Below the pieces are notes generated by a model that was not told the origin of the DNA, ran no database searches, and saw nothing but the letters and a program-made list of their open reading frames with translations. Both the position numbers and the translations under genes were made by a program. Positions 25,989 through 36,705 of a DNA stretch of 64,000 nt are shown here, piece after piece (the first letter of the stretch is position 1; every line of letters begins with the position of its first letter). The stretch comes from Catenulispora sp. MAP5-51 (GTDB lineage Bacteria; Actinomycetota; Actinomycetes; Streptomycetales; Catenulisporaceae): assembly GCF_041261205.1 (NCBI RefSeq), contig NZ_JBGCCH010000005.1, forward strand, positions 124,001 to 188,000. The letters run 5' to 3'.

Positions 25989-27382
25989 CACTGCTCCTCC
26001 CACCGCGGCTGGTTCCGGGCCTGCCAGCGGCCGCGCAGGTAGGCGGCCGGGCCGCAGAGCATGCCGCGGCGTTCCAGCGCGGCCAGGCGGGCCGGCCAGG
26101 CGCTGCGGTCGTCGCGGTCGGGCGCGGAATTGCGCAGGGCGTAGGCCAGGCCGCGCGGCAGCCGCCGGAGCAGTGCCGGCAGCATCGCGGGTTCCCGAAC
26201 CACGGCCGCGGTCAGGTAGGCGCCGAGTCCGACGCCGTACCCGAAGGCCTGCGCCGCCAGCGCCTCGCGGTTCCGGCGGTGGTGGTGCCAGACCACCGCG
26301 TCGGGCTGGTAGACCAGCCGGCTGCCGGTCGCGACGGTGCTGAACAGGGCCAGCAGGTCCTCGCCGGCGCGGGCCTTGGTCCCCGGGCCCAGCGAGATGT
26401 CGAAGCCGTCGAACTGCTTCAGGACCGAGGCTGTGAACGCCATGTTGGCGCCGGATCCCATCCGGCCGGCGGTGAACGGGAACAGCGGGTCGTCGGTGTG
26501 CCGCCCGGTCTGGAAGACGCGAGGCTCGAAGCCCCTGGAGTACCCGCCGCGCCGCTCCAGCATCGCCTGGGTCCGGTTGCCCAGTTCGGCCGGCATGATC
26601 AGCCCGGTCACGCAGCCGACGCGGGGATCGGTGAAGGCCTCGGCCAGGGCCGGCAGCCAGTCCCGGTCCACCTTCACGTCGTCGTCGGTGAACGCCAGGA
26701 TCGTCCCGGTCGCCGCCTTCGCGCCGAGGTTGCGCGCCGCCGCCAGGCCGCGCCGGCGCTGGCACAGGTAGAGCACCGAGATCGGGGCCCGGTCGGCGAC
26801 CCGCCGGGTCTGGTCGGTCTCCGGGTCGTTGTCGACGACGATGACCTCGAAGCGCGGGTAATCCACGGCCGCCAGGGAGCGCAGGCAGCGTTCCAGCTCG
26901 GCGGGACGCTCCCGGGTGCCGATGATCACGCTCATCCGCGGCGGGTCGGCGCGGATCGCGGCGCGCGTCCTGAGGCAGGCCGGCAGCCCGGCATAGCCGT
27001 TGACGGCCTGAGCCCGGCCCGGGCGCCCGAACGGTTCGGCGTCCATCCGCTGGTGCCGTTCGATCTCCGGCGCGAGGTCGCGCGCCGCGGCCTTGCGCAG
27101 CGCGGCGCGCAGGTCGTGGCCCGCGCCGACGCGGGTGCTCACCACGCCCAGGGGATGCCGGTGCAGCCAGACCAGGGCCATCACCGGCCCGGCGTGCCCG
27201 GTGCGGATCGCGGTCCGGTCCGGATCGTCGAGGTCGAGCTGGGTGACCAGGATCGGCGCGGCGTTCGGGTCGATCCGGCCCGCGAGCCAGACCTGGTCCT
27301 TGCTCTGGGGGACCCGGTGGCGGGACGGCGGGGCGTAGGGACCTGACGTCGGAGGCGCGGACCGGGTGTTCTGCTCGTCCAT
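25985..27382 (-). CDS. GT2-family glycosyltransferase
   Basis: 465 residues, first gene of the six-gene polysaccharide operon. After about 150 residues of unrecognised N-terminal region (WLHRHPLGVV and a basic helix), the GT2 fold begins at RMSVIIGTRERPAELERCLR. It has VIVVDNDP, LAFTDDDVKVDRDW (DDD metal site), GANMAFTAS and AGEDLLALF (catalytic acidic motif). Late segments YGVGLGAYLTAAVV are weakly hydrophobic, suggesting membrane association. It most likely transfers a nucleotide sugar to a lipid carrier. The promoter should lie in 27383-27488. Confidence 0.9.
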   Translation of the reverse strand: MDEQNTRSAPPTSGPYAPPSRHRVPQSKDQVWLAGRIDPNAAPILVTQLDLDDPDRTAIRTGHAGPVMALVWLHRHPLGVVSTRVGAGHDLRAALRKAAARDLAPEIERHQRMDAEPFGRPGRAQAVNGYAGLPACLRTRAAIRADPPRMSVIIGTRERPAELERCLRSLAAVDYPRFEVIVVDNDPETDQTRRVADRAPISVLYLCQRRRGLAAARNLGAKAATGTILAFTDDDVKVDRDWLPALAEAFTDPRVGCVTGLIMPAELGNRTQAMLERRGGYSRGFEPRVFQTGRHTDDPLFPFTAGRMGSGANMAFTASVLKQFDGFDISLGPGTKARAGEDLLALFSTVATGSRLVYQPDAVVWHHHRRNREALAAQAFGYGVGLGAYLTAAVVREPAMLPALLRRLPRGLAYALRNSAPDRDDRSAWPARLAALERRGMLCGPAAYLRGRWQARNQPRWEEQW

Positions 27383-27488
27383 CGCTGCTCCCGCACGCCG
27401 GGTATGAAGTGTTCAGCACCCACGCTCGGCGCCCGAGGTACGGTCGCCCTCAAGCAGTTCTCAGCGTTTGCTCAAGGGCCGGGTCCGC

Positions 27489-29506
<2,018 letters not shown>

Positions 29507-29510
<4 letters not shown>

Positions 29511-30880
29511 GGGTCCCCGGCGGCCGGCCGCCGATCGGGGCCGCCGGGCAGCGTGAAGTAGAAGGTCGCGCCCTTCCCGACCTCGCTCTCGGCCCACACG
29601 TGGCCGCCGTGCCGCGCGATGATCCGGGCGACCAGCGCCAGGCCGACGCCGCTGCCGGCGAACTCCGCGGTGGAGTGCAGGCGCTGGAACGGCGCGAACA
29701 GCCGGTCGGCGTGCCGCATGTCGAAGCCGGCGCCGTTGTCGCGGACGAACAGCACCGTCCCGCCCTCCTGCTCGGTCGAGCCGACGTGGATCATCGGCTG
29801 CGGCCGCTTGGCGGAGAACTTCCAGGCGTTGGAGACCAGGTTGCGCAGCACGATCTCCAGCAGCGCCGGATCACCCACCGCGAGCAGGCCGTCGTCGACC
29901 GAGACCCGCACCGAGCCGGCCGTCTCGGGATGGGCCGCCGCCAGCTCGCCGGCCACCCGGTGCGCCATCGCGCTCAGGTCGACGGGCCGCCGCGACAGGT
30001 CGGCCCGGCCGGCCCGGGACAAGTTCAGCAGGTCGTCGATCAGCCGGCCCATGTGCTTGGTGGCGGCGACCACGCGGTCCAGATAGTCGCGACCGTCCTC
30101 GTCGAGCTGCCCGCTGTGGTCCTCGAGCAGCATCTCGCTGAATCCGGCGACGGCGCGCAGCGGCGCGCGCAAGTCGTGCGACACCGAGTAGGCGAACGCG
30201 TCCAGCTCTCGCGCCGTGGCCTCCAGCTCCGCGGTCCGGTCCCGCACCCGGCCCTCCAACTCGGCGTTGAGCCGCCGCTCCTTCTCCTCGACCCGCTTGA
30301 GCGGTGTGATGTCGGTGGAGATACCGCAGATCGCGTATGTGCGGCCGGCGAGATCCCGGATCGGGTACTTGACGGTGATGTACGTGTGCACCCCGTCCGG
30401 ATGCGGCGCGACCTCCTCCATCTGGATCGGCGCGCCCCGCGACAGCGCCCGCAGGTCGTTGGCCCGGAAGTCGTCCGCCATCTCCTTGGGGAACAGGTCG
30501 TGGTCGGTGAGCCCCACGATGTCCTGCCGCCGGATTCCGAAAAGCTGCTCGTACTGACGGTTCACCAGCAGGTAGCGGCCATCGTTGTCACGCATGTAGA
30601 TGACCGCGGAGGTGTTGTCGATGACCTTCAGCAGCCGATCGGTCTCCGCCCGCTCGGCCGCCAACCGCTGCTCAGCCAGCCGCCGCCCGCTCAACAGCCG
30701 TGCCGCACTGGCGCACACACCGACTCCGAACGCGGCGAGCGCGCTCACTCCCAGCAGCCTCGGCGCCCGCAGCCAACCAGCGCGGGACCGCCGGACCCGC
30801 ACCGAGGACCCGGAGCCCGCGCCAGCACCCGGGCTCAGCAAGGTGACCGACGGCGCACCGCCGATCCGCTGCCCGTTCAT
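29507..30880 (-). CDS. PAS-containing sensor histidine kinase
   Basis: 457 residues from ATG 30880 with GGAGG upstream. One predicted membrane segment lies near 40-62 (LLGVSALAAFGVGVCASAA). A PAS domain follows (about 85-200, AVIYMRDNDGRYLLVNRQYE), then a coiled linker and HisKA with FAYSVSHDLRAPLRAV (phospho-His) and a HATPase domain (VLRNLVSNAWKFS, RDNGAGFD, GVGLALVARI). This layout resembles phytochrome-like and CheY-coupled kinases. It overlaps the hybrid kinase gene by four bases, so the two kinases are made together. Confidence 0.92.
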
Positions 30881-31080
30881 AGTGCCTCCGCAGCATGGGC
30901 GACCGGGTTTATTGTCGGCGGCATCCCGGGCGCGCACCACCGGAGGGTCGACCGGACAGGCCAACGGCGGCGGCGGGCGGCGGCCGGGTGGGCAGCGGGC
31001 ATGGGACAGACTGTGCCTCCCGCGCCTCCCGCGCCTCGCATCGCCTCGGCCGACCCGCGAGCCCGCCGCTCGCCGCCCGC

Positions 31081-31140
31081 CACCTCAGTCCCCGCCACCT
31101 CAGTCCCCGCCACCTCAGTCCCCGCCACTTCAGTCCCCGC
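31081..31140. repeat. 15-bp tandem repeat x4 carrying the stop codon of the next gene
   Basis: Four units CACCTCAGTCCCCGC (the fourth CACTTC...). Each contains TCA at the same offset, and 15 is a multiple of three. The minus-strand gene ending at 31130 stops at the TGA of the last unit, and three more TGA codons follow in the same frame. Confidence 0.95.
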
Positions 31141-32449
31141 CGGCCCGGTATCGCACCGTCGGAACCCCGTCCGCGTGGCCCGCTCGCGCGCCCCGGCTCA
31201 GCTCGTCCGCCGGCAGCATCGCGAACATCCGCAGCGGGTGGTTGCGGCGGGCGCGCGTGAGCCGCACCAGCAGCGGTTCCTCCATCCCGCTGGTCCCGCG
31301 CCGGTTGGACACCAGCGGCGAGTCCCCGACCCCCGCCTCGTCGCGGGCCCGCTGCGGCTTGAACAGGTACTTCTCCGTGAGCATCAGGTGCACCCCGCCG
31401 ACCTTCGCGTTCGCCGCCAGCAGCGAGTACCAGGCGGCCAGGTCCGGGTGCTCGCGCACCAGGTCCCGCAGCTGCTCCCTGGTGGCCGTGGCGAGCTCCG
31501 CCGGCGCCAGGTCGAGTGCCCGCATCAGCGTCGCCGGCAGGGTGGGCCGTGCGGCCTGCCGGTCGAGCCCGGCCCGCTCCTCGTCCAGCAGCGCCGGAAA
31601 GTTGCGCCGCATGTGGTGGTGGTATCCGGGGAAGTCGATGCCGAGCAGCAGGTCCCGGCGCAGGAACTGGGCGTCCTGCGCGCCGCTGGGCGGGATGTCG
31701 TCGGGCTGCCAGTGCACCGCGAACTGGCGGAAGACGTCCATGAAGTGCTCCGTGCCGAGTCCGCCGTGGTCAGGGGCCAGCGCGGCGAATCCCTGGTTGG
31801 CCGTGGCCAGCGCGGCCAGGAACCGGGTCGCGGCCCAGGCCCGTTCGGCCGCCTCCGCGGAGCGGACGTCGCAGGAGCCGTCCGCGATCGGTTCCAGCGC
31901 GTCGTTCGCCGCCAGCTCCAGGACCTCGGACGTCTTCAGCAGTTCCAGGAACGCCAGCTCGCCGGGGTCGCCGGTGTAGGTGCGGATCCGGCCGTCCGGG
32001 AAGACGCCCGGCAGCAAGGCGACCGTCTCGCTCCCGACGAGCACCTCGGCGGTCGGCACGTTCCACCGGACGATGGACGCGTAGCAGTCACGCCCCGGGT
32101 GCCCGGTCCCGGAGGCCTCGGCCACCGCCGCGAAGTAGCTCAGGAACGGCACCCCCGTCGCCCCGACCTCCAGCCCGCCGAACGACTCCTGCGGCTTGGC
32201 CTTGCGCGCGACGTCGGCCTCCTGGTGGTGCCGCGCGGCCGAGGCCCCGAGCAGCCCGAGCAGCACCAGCACCCGGCGCGCCTCCCGCGGCATGTACTCG
32301 CCGGCGTCCGGCAGATCCGCCAGCACCTCCGCCCGGGCCTGCGCGACCAGATCCCGCGCCGGCCGGCGCCCGCGGATGACAGCCCGGTTGAGCACTGGAA
32401 GCTCGGAGAGCGTCCACTGGTTCCACCGCTCCCACCACACGGGATCCAC
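31130..32449 (-). CDS. Unrecognised protein with an IDO/TDO/PrnB-like motif
   Basis: 439 residues, mostly helical by composition. I do not recognise the family with certainty. The central PPSGAQDAQFLRRDLLLGI resembles the SGxQSxxF...LLG signature of the indoleamine/tryptophan dioxygenase and PrnB superfamily, and histidines (YHHHM, VHWQPDD) are available as haem ligands; this is only a lead. Other traits: NFPALLDEERA, a C-terminal basic region and no signal peptide. The start is GTG 32449, but the SD GGAGAG is only two bases away; GTG 32440 is better spaced. It lies between the kinase pair and the HPt gene. The stop lies in the 15-bp repeat array. Confidence 0.6.
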   Translation of the reverse strand: MDPVWWERWNQWTLSELPVLNRAVIRGRRPARDLVAQARAEVLADLPDAGEYMPREARRVLVLLGLLGASAARHHQEADVARKAKPQESFGGLEVGATGVPFLSYFAAVAEASGTGHPGRDCYASIVRWNVPTAEVLVGSETVALLPGVFPDGRIRTYTGDPGELAFLELLKTSEVLELAANDALEPIADGSCDVRSAEAAERAWAATRFLAALATANQGFAALAPDHGGLGTEHFMDVFRQFAVHWQPDDIPPSGAQDAQFLRRDLLLGIDFPGYHHHMRRNFPALLDEERAGLDRQAARPTLPATLMRALDLAPAELATATREQLRDLVREHPDLAAWYSLLAANAKVGGVHLMLTEKYLFKPQRARDEAGVGDSPLVSNRRGTSGMEEPLLVRLTRARRNHPLRMFAMLPADELSRGARAGHADGVPTVRYRAGGD

Positions 32450-32571
32450 CTCTCCAGGAGATCATTCGCGGCAGGTGGGGCGACACCCGTGACACCTGAT
32501 CATGGGCCGTTTGAGCAGAACCTGACGCAGCGCAGATCTCCGCTTGGGGTTCGCCGGTCAGGCTGTGGCCC

Positions 32572-32946
32572 ATGGTCCCTCCGACACCCGCGTCAGGACC
32601 CGCGGAACCCGTGGACCGCGTCCGCCTGGCGAGAGTGCGCGACGAGGTCGGCGAGGGCACGGTGCGACGTTTCATCGCCACGTACCTCGACCTGCTCCAG
32701 CCCCGCCTGAAGCGCATCGCGCAGCCCCGCGAGAGCGGCCGCGCCGACGGCTTGCGGGCGGCCCACGACCTGCGGGTCGCCAGCGAGATGCTGGGCGCGG
32801 CCCGGCTGGCCGACGCGGTCGCCGGGATCGAGCGGGCGTTCCGGGACGGCCGGGCCGTCGGCGCGCGGCTGACCGCGACGCTGCGCCGCGAAGCCGACGC
32901 CGTGGCCGAGGACCTGGCCGGCGTGCTTCGCGACCTCGCCGCATGA
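32572..32946 (+). CDS. HPt (histidine phosphotransfer) protein
   Basis: 124 residues. The core RFIATYLDLLQPRLKRI, then LRAAHDLRVASEMLGAARLA, is a four-helix HPt domain; the histidine in AAHDLR is the candidate phosphorylation site, although the usual KG after it is replaced. It would carry phosphate between a receiver of the hybrid kinase and the OmpR-type regulator whose gene faces it. It is divergent from the 439-residue gene and convergent with the regulator gene. Confidence 0.8.
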   Translation: MVPPTPASGPAEPVDRVRLARVRDEVGEGTVRRFIATYLDLLQPRLKRIAQPRESGRADGLRAAHDLRVASEMLGAARLADAVAGIERAFRDGRAVGARLTATLRREADAVAEDLAGVLRDLAA

Positions 32947-32967
32947 GGATGAGGCTCTCGCTCTGTT

Positions 32968-33684
32968 TCAGGCGCCCTGCTCGACATCGGCGCCGAACCG
33001 GTAGCCGACCCCCCGCACGGTGCGCACCAGCCCGCCGTCGTCGGCGCTCTGGCCCAGCTTGTGCCGCAGATTGGCGACGTGCACGTCGATCACGTGGTCG
33101 TTCACCGCCCACTCGGTCCGCCACACCTGCCGGGCCAGCGTCTCGCGCTCCCACACCCGCCGCGGCTGGCTCATGAACGTGACCAAGAGGTCGAACTCGG
33201 TCCGGGTGAGCCGGACCGGGTTCCCGGCCAGCGTCACCTCCCGCATGTCCCGGTCCACGACCAGGTCGTGGCTGCGCAGCACCGACGGCTCCGCGGCCGC
33301 TCCCGGGTCGTCCATCCGCGGCCGCCGCAGCATCGCGGTCACCCGCGCGCGCAGCTCCCGCGGCGAGAACGGCTTGACCATATAGTCGTCGGCCCCGACC
33401 TCCAGGCCGATCAGCCGGTCCGCCTCCTCGGTGCGCGCGGTCAGCATGATGAGATAGGCGTTGCTCATCGTGCGCAGCCGGCGGCACACCTCGATGCCGT
33501 CGATGTCCGGCAGGATGAGGTCCAGCGTGACCAGGTCCGGGTGCAGCGCCGAGGCCAGGTCCAGACCCTGCGTCCCGGTCCCCGCCTCGGCGACCTCGAA
33601 GCCGGCGTGGACCAGCGTCTCGCGCAGCAGCAGCCGGATGTCCGCCGCGTCCTCGATGACCAGCGCTTTGTCCCGGTTCACCAT
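32968..33684 (-). CDS. OmpR/PhoB-family response regulator
   Basis: 238 residues. The receiver has ALVIEDAADIR, LVTLDLILPDIDG (phospho-Asp) and LTARTEE with VKPFSPREL (conserved Lys). The winged-helix effector (about 135-232) has the OmpR recognition segment VNDHVIDVHVANLRHKLG and ends VRTVRGVGYRF. Its start overlaps the stop of the HisKA-only gene by seven bases, so both come from one transcript. It is the likely output of the local phosphorelay. Confidence 0.95.
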   Translation of the reverse strand: MVNRDKALVIEDAADIRLLLRETLVHAGFEVAEAGTGTQGLDLASALHPDLVTLDLILPDIDGIEVCRRLRTMSNAYLIMLTARTEEADRLIGLEVGADDYMVKPFSPRELRARVTAMLRRPRMDDPGAAAEPSVLRSHDLVVDRDMREVTLAGNPVRLTRTEFDLLVTFMSQPRRVWERETLARQVWRTEWAVNDHVIDVHVANLRHKLGQSADDGGLVRTVRGVGYRFGADVEQGA

Positions 33685-34118
33685 CGCTTCCCCCGCGCGG
33701 CCTCCTCCTGCGCTGTCGGGCCGGGAACCGGGAGGCGGACCGCGCCGTATTCGTCGATCGGCCGACGCTGATCGTGCCGATCGGGGAGCACCGGCTCGAG
33801 TCTGTCCACCATCGCCATCAGACGGGCCGCGTTGTCCGCGACCACGGCCAGCAACTTCCGCTGCTGCGCGGTGACCGGTCCGGCCGCACCCTCGCCCAGC
33901 AGTTCGGTGAAGCCGACGATGCTCGTCAACGGCGTCCGCAACTCGTGCGACGCCGCGTGCAGAAGGTCAGCCGACTCGCGGTTCAGCGGACGCAATGCGT
34001 CGACGAGCGCCGCGATCGCATCTTGCGTGTCTTCCAAGCCGGCGTTCCGGTCACCGAACACGGACCCCAGGCTAGTCGCGAACCGCTGGGGCCACACCTT
34101 GAGCGGTGCCCACAGCAT
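33678..34118 (-). CDS. HisKA-only protein (kinase core without ATPase domain)
   Basis: 146 residues from ATG 34118. Residues about 50-115 are a HisKA dimerisation/phosphoacceptor helix pair with HAASHELRTPLTSIVG, the H-box of orthodox kinases, but the frame ends shortly afterwards and no HATPase domain exists here or in another frame downstream. It overlaps the OmpR-type regulator gene, the usual place of the cognate kinase. It could be a kinase that has lost its catalytic half, or a phosphotransfer relay that is phosphorylated in trans by one of the two complete kinases next door. There is no clear SD. Confidence 0.8.
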   Translation of the reverse strand: MLWAPLKVWPQRFATSLGSVFGDRNAGLEDTQDAIAALVDALRPLNRESADLLHAASHELRTPLTSIVGFTELLGEGAAGPVTAQQRKLLAVVADNAARLMAMVDRLEPVLPDRHDQRRPIDEYGAVRLPVPGPTAQEEAARGKRW

Positions 34119-34265
34119 TGACCAAATACAGATGAGGCCTTGAAGGCCGCTGGATCTCGGTCGCCGAATCTTCCCTTTAGTAGCCGAGCCGAGCCGAGGC
34201 TCCGCATCGCCATACGGCGGCTCGCGGATCGCCTCGGCGGGCAGAGGAGGACAGGTGAGGCCACC

Positions 34266-35273
34266 ATGCCTGCGAGAGACACGGTGTCGCCGGACGGGGT
34301 TTCGACACTCCCGCGGCCCGTCAGCACCCAGCTCACCAGGGGAGTCCATCCCCTTCCGCGACCTGGGACCGAACCCGCGGCCCGCCGGGTCCGCGCCGAG
34401 CCGCGAGCCGGTACCACGCTCAAGGTCAGCGTGGTCATCCCCGCCAAGAACGAGGTGCGCAACCTCCCGGACGTCCTGACCCGGCTGCCCACCTCGTCGC
34501 TGCACGAGATCATCCTCGTCGACGGCGGATCCCGGGACGGCACGGTCGCCGCGGCCCGTCGCGTCTGTCCCGACGTGGTCGTCATCCAGCAGACCCGCCG
34601 CGGCAAGGGCAACGCGCTGTCCTGCGGCATCGCGGCCTGCAGCGGCGACATCATCGTCACGATGGACGCGGACGGATCGACGGACCCGGCCGAGATCCCC
34701 TTCTTCGTCGCCGCGCTGGCCGCCGGATGCGACTTCGCCAAGGGCAGCCGGTTCCTGGCCGGCGGCGGGAGCAGCGACCTGACCCCGCTGCGCCGGGCCG
34801 GCAACCGCGTGCTGGCCATGATGATGAACGCGCTGTACGGCACCTCGTTCACCGACCTTTGCTACGGCTACACCGCGTTCCGCGCGCAGTGCGTGGACCG
34901 TCTGGGGCTGCCGGGCACCGACGGCGCGGCCGCCGAACGGGGCGACGGGTTCGAGATCGAGACGCTGCTGGCCGCGCACGCGGCCTCGGCCCGCCTCAAG
35001 CTCGCCGAGGTGCCGTCCTACGAGTTCTCGCGCACCTTCGGCCAGAGCCACCTCAGGACCTGGGCCGACGGCTGGCGCGTGCTGCGCACCATCCTGAGCG
35101 AACGAGGCCGGCCGGTGCGCCGGCCGGCTGCCGGATCTCGTTCCGCCGACCCCCGCTTCGACGACTCTCGTCCCTTCGACTCTCGTCCCCCCAACGCTCA
35201 TCCCGCCAACGCTCGTCCCATCGACTCTCGTCCCTTCGACTCTCGTCCTTCCGAACCAGGGGAGCAGCGATGA
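34266..35273 (+). CDS. GT2-family glycosyltransferase (dolichyl-phosphate sugar synthase type)
   Basis: 335 residues from ATG 34266; AGGAGG lies 15 bases upstream, a little far. The GT2 domain (about 55-290) has KVSVVIPAKNEVRNLPD, ILVDGGSRDGT, IIVTMDADGSTDPAEI (DxD) and KGSRFLAGGG. This is the polyprenyl-phosphate sugar synthase subgroup, which makes lipid-linked sugars for membrane glycosyltransferases such as GT39 enzymes. The last 35 residues are DSRPF/NARPI pentapeptides from six 15-bp DNA repeats, outside the fold. Its stop overlaps the start of the FAD enzyme gene (ATGA). Confidence 0.9.
   Translation: MPARDTVSPDGVSTLPRPVSTQLTRGVHPLPRPGTEPAARRVRAEPRAGTTLKVSVVIPAKNEVRNLPDVLTRLPTSSLHEIILVDGGSRDGTVAAARRVCPDVVVIQQTRRGKGNALSCGIAACSGDIIVTMDADGSTDPAEIPFFVAALAAGCDFAKGSRFLAGGGSSDLTPLRRAGNRVLAMMMNALYGTSFTDLCYGYTAFRAQCVDRLGLPGTDGAAAERGDGFEIETLLAAHAASARLKLAEVPSYEFSRTFGQSHLRTWADGWRVLRTILSERGRPVRRPAAGSRSADPRFDDSRPFDSRPPNAHPANARPIDSRPFDSRPSEPGEQR
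35163..35252. repeat. 15-bp tandem repeat x6 at the 3' end of the GT2 gene
   Basis: Six end-to-end units of the GACTCTCGTCCCTTC type (two are AACGCTCRTCCC variants). They add five residues each to the C terminus of the glycosyltransferase, just before the coupled stop/start. Confidence 0.95.
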
Positions 35274-36598
35274 CCGCGACAATCTCCAGGACCGACGCCG
35301 CCGTCCCGGCGGCGAGCCCGGCCGACGGCACGGTGGACGTCCTGATCGTCGGAGCCGGCCCTTATGGCCTGTCCACGTGCGCGTTCCTACGGAATCACGG
35401 CCTGCGGGTGCGGATCTTCGGCCACACCATGCAGTCCTGGAAGGCCCACATGCCCAAGGGCATGAACCTCAAGTCCGCCCCGGCCGCCTCCAACCTGGCA
35501 GCGCCCCAGCCCGGCCACAGCCTGGCCGACTACTGCGCCGAGGCCGGCCTGCCCGTGCTGACCGGGGTGGACCCGGTGCCGATCGGGGTGTTCACCGACT
35601 ACGGGCTCTGGTTCGCCGAGCGCATGGTGCCCGACGTCGAGGCGGTCGAGGTCCGCGGCATCGAGCGGCGCCCGGGCGGGTTCGTCGTCACCACCGGGCT
35701 GGGGGAGCGGATCGACGCCGGCGCGGTCATCGTGGCCAGCGGGCTGATCGGGCACGCGTACGTCCCGCCGAGCCTGTCGGCCCTGGCCGGGAAGGCGAAC
35801 GCGGGCCTGGAGCAGGCCGGGCCCGGCGCGAGGCCGGTGTCGCACAGCTCCGAGCACACCGACATGGCGGCGTTCGCCGGCCGCGAGGTCGTGGTCGTCG
35901 GCGCCGGCCAGTCGGCGCTGGAGAGCGCGGCGCTGCTGGCCGAGTCCGGCGCGCTGCCGGTCGTGGTGGCCCGCAGGCCGTCGGTGGTGTTCGCGGACGC
36001 CCCCGATCCGGACCTGCGCGGCGTCGGGCGCGTGGTCGACCGCCGGCACATCGTGCCCAAGCCGCTCTCGCCCCTGGGCCCCGGCCTGTCGCTGTACGCC
36101 TGCGCGCACGGCGCGGCCGCCTTCCGTCATCTGCCGGGCCGGGCGCGCCTGGAACTCGTGGCGCGGATCCTCGGACCCTCGGGCGCGTGGTGGCTGCGCG
36201 ACCGCGTCGACGGGGTCGTGCCGATCCTCGAGGAGCACCGCGTGGTCGGCGGGACGGTCGTCGGCGACCGGATCGCCCTGAAGGTGCAGGGCCCCGGCGG
36301 CATCGCGCGCACGATCCGCGCCGACCATCTGCTCGCCGCGACCGGATACCGGATCGGGCCCGGAGCCTTCCCGTTCCTGGCCCCGGAGATCCGGAGCAGG
36401 CTCGCCCGCCGCGGCGGATGGCCCGTGCTGGGAGCCGATTTCGAGTCGTCGGTACCGGGGCTCTACTTCGTCGGGTTCCCGGCCGCCGGCGCGTTCGGGC
36501 CGCTGATGCGGTTCGTGTGCGGCACCACCTTCGCCGCCCCGCGCGCCGCCGCGGGGGTGGCGGCCAAGACCCGGGCGTACCGGCGCCGCGTCTGGTGA
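35270..36598 (+). CDS. FAD-dependent NAD(P)-binding oxidoreductase (flavin monooxygenase type)
   Basis: 442 residues from ATG 35270, overlapping the GT2 stop; SD GGGGAGC. The FAD dinucleotide site is VLIVGAGPYGLSTCAF and a second Rossmann motif, VVVVGAGQSALESAALL, binds NAD(P)H. ATGYRIGP and GLYFVGFPAAG are typical of the C-terminal FAD-contacting part of flavin monooxygenases and related lysine/ornithine hydroxylase-like enzymes. The substrate is unknown. Coupling to a lipid-sugar synthase suggests a role in modifying a surface glycan or its lipid, but this is inference. Confidence 0.85.
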   Translation: MTATISRTDAAVPAASPADGTVDVLIVGAGPYGLSTCAFLRNHGLRVRIFGHTMQSWKAHMPKGMNLKSAPAASNLAAPQPGHSLADYCAEAGLPVLTGVDPVPIGVFTDYGLWFAERMVPDVEAVEVRGIERRPGGFVVTTGLGERIDAGAVIVASGLIGHAYVPPSLSALAGKANAGLEQAGPGARPVSHSSEHTDMAAFAGREVVVVGAGQSALESAALLAESGALPVVVARRPSVVFADAPDPDLRGVGRVVDRRHIVPKPLSPLGPGLSLYACAHGAAAFRHLPGRARLELVARILGPSGAWWLRDRVDGVVPILEEHRVVGGTVVGDRIALKVQGPGGIARTIRADHLLAATGYRIGPGAFPFLAPEIRSRLARRGGWPVLGADFESSVPGLYFVGFPAAGAFGPLMRFVCGTTFAAPRAAAGVAAKTRAYRRRVW

Positions 36599-36633
36599 GA
36601 GTAGGCGCGGCGGCTGGTGCGGCCCGGTTGCGC

Positions 36634-36705
36634 GATCAATCGCCCGATTGATGGCCCAGTCAGTTGCCCGATCAGTTGCCCGATCAATTGCGCGATCAGT
36701 TGCCC
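36634..36705. repeat. 12-bp tandem repeat carrying the galU stop codon
   Basis: About six units of GATCAGTTGCCC (variants GATCAATTGCGC, GATCAATCGCCC, one GATTGATGGCCC). The galU stop is the TGA (TCA on this strand) in the last unit, 36694-36705. Because the unit is 12 bp, at least four further TGA codons follow in the same frame. Confidence 0.92.

Noticed and set aside
26004-27419. Upstream extension of the fusion gene to 27419
   Set aside because: That part of the frame lies under the clear GT2 gene at 25985-27382 and has shadow composition; the GTGA overlap at 25988 is the sensible start.
29600-32710. Plus-strand open frame of 1036 codons
   Set aside because: It is antisense to the PAS kinase and the 439-residue gene, has shadow-type composition and crosses intergenic sequence.
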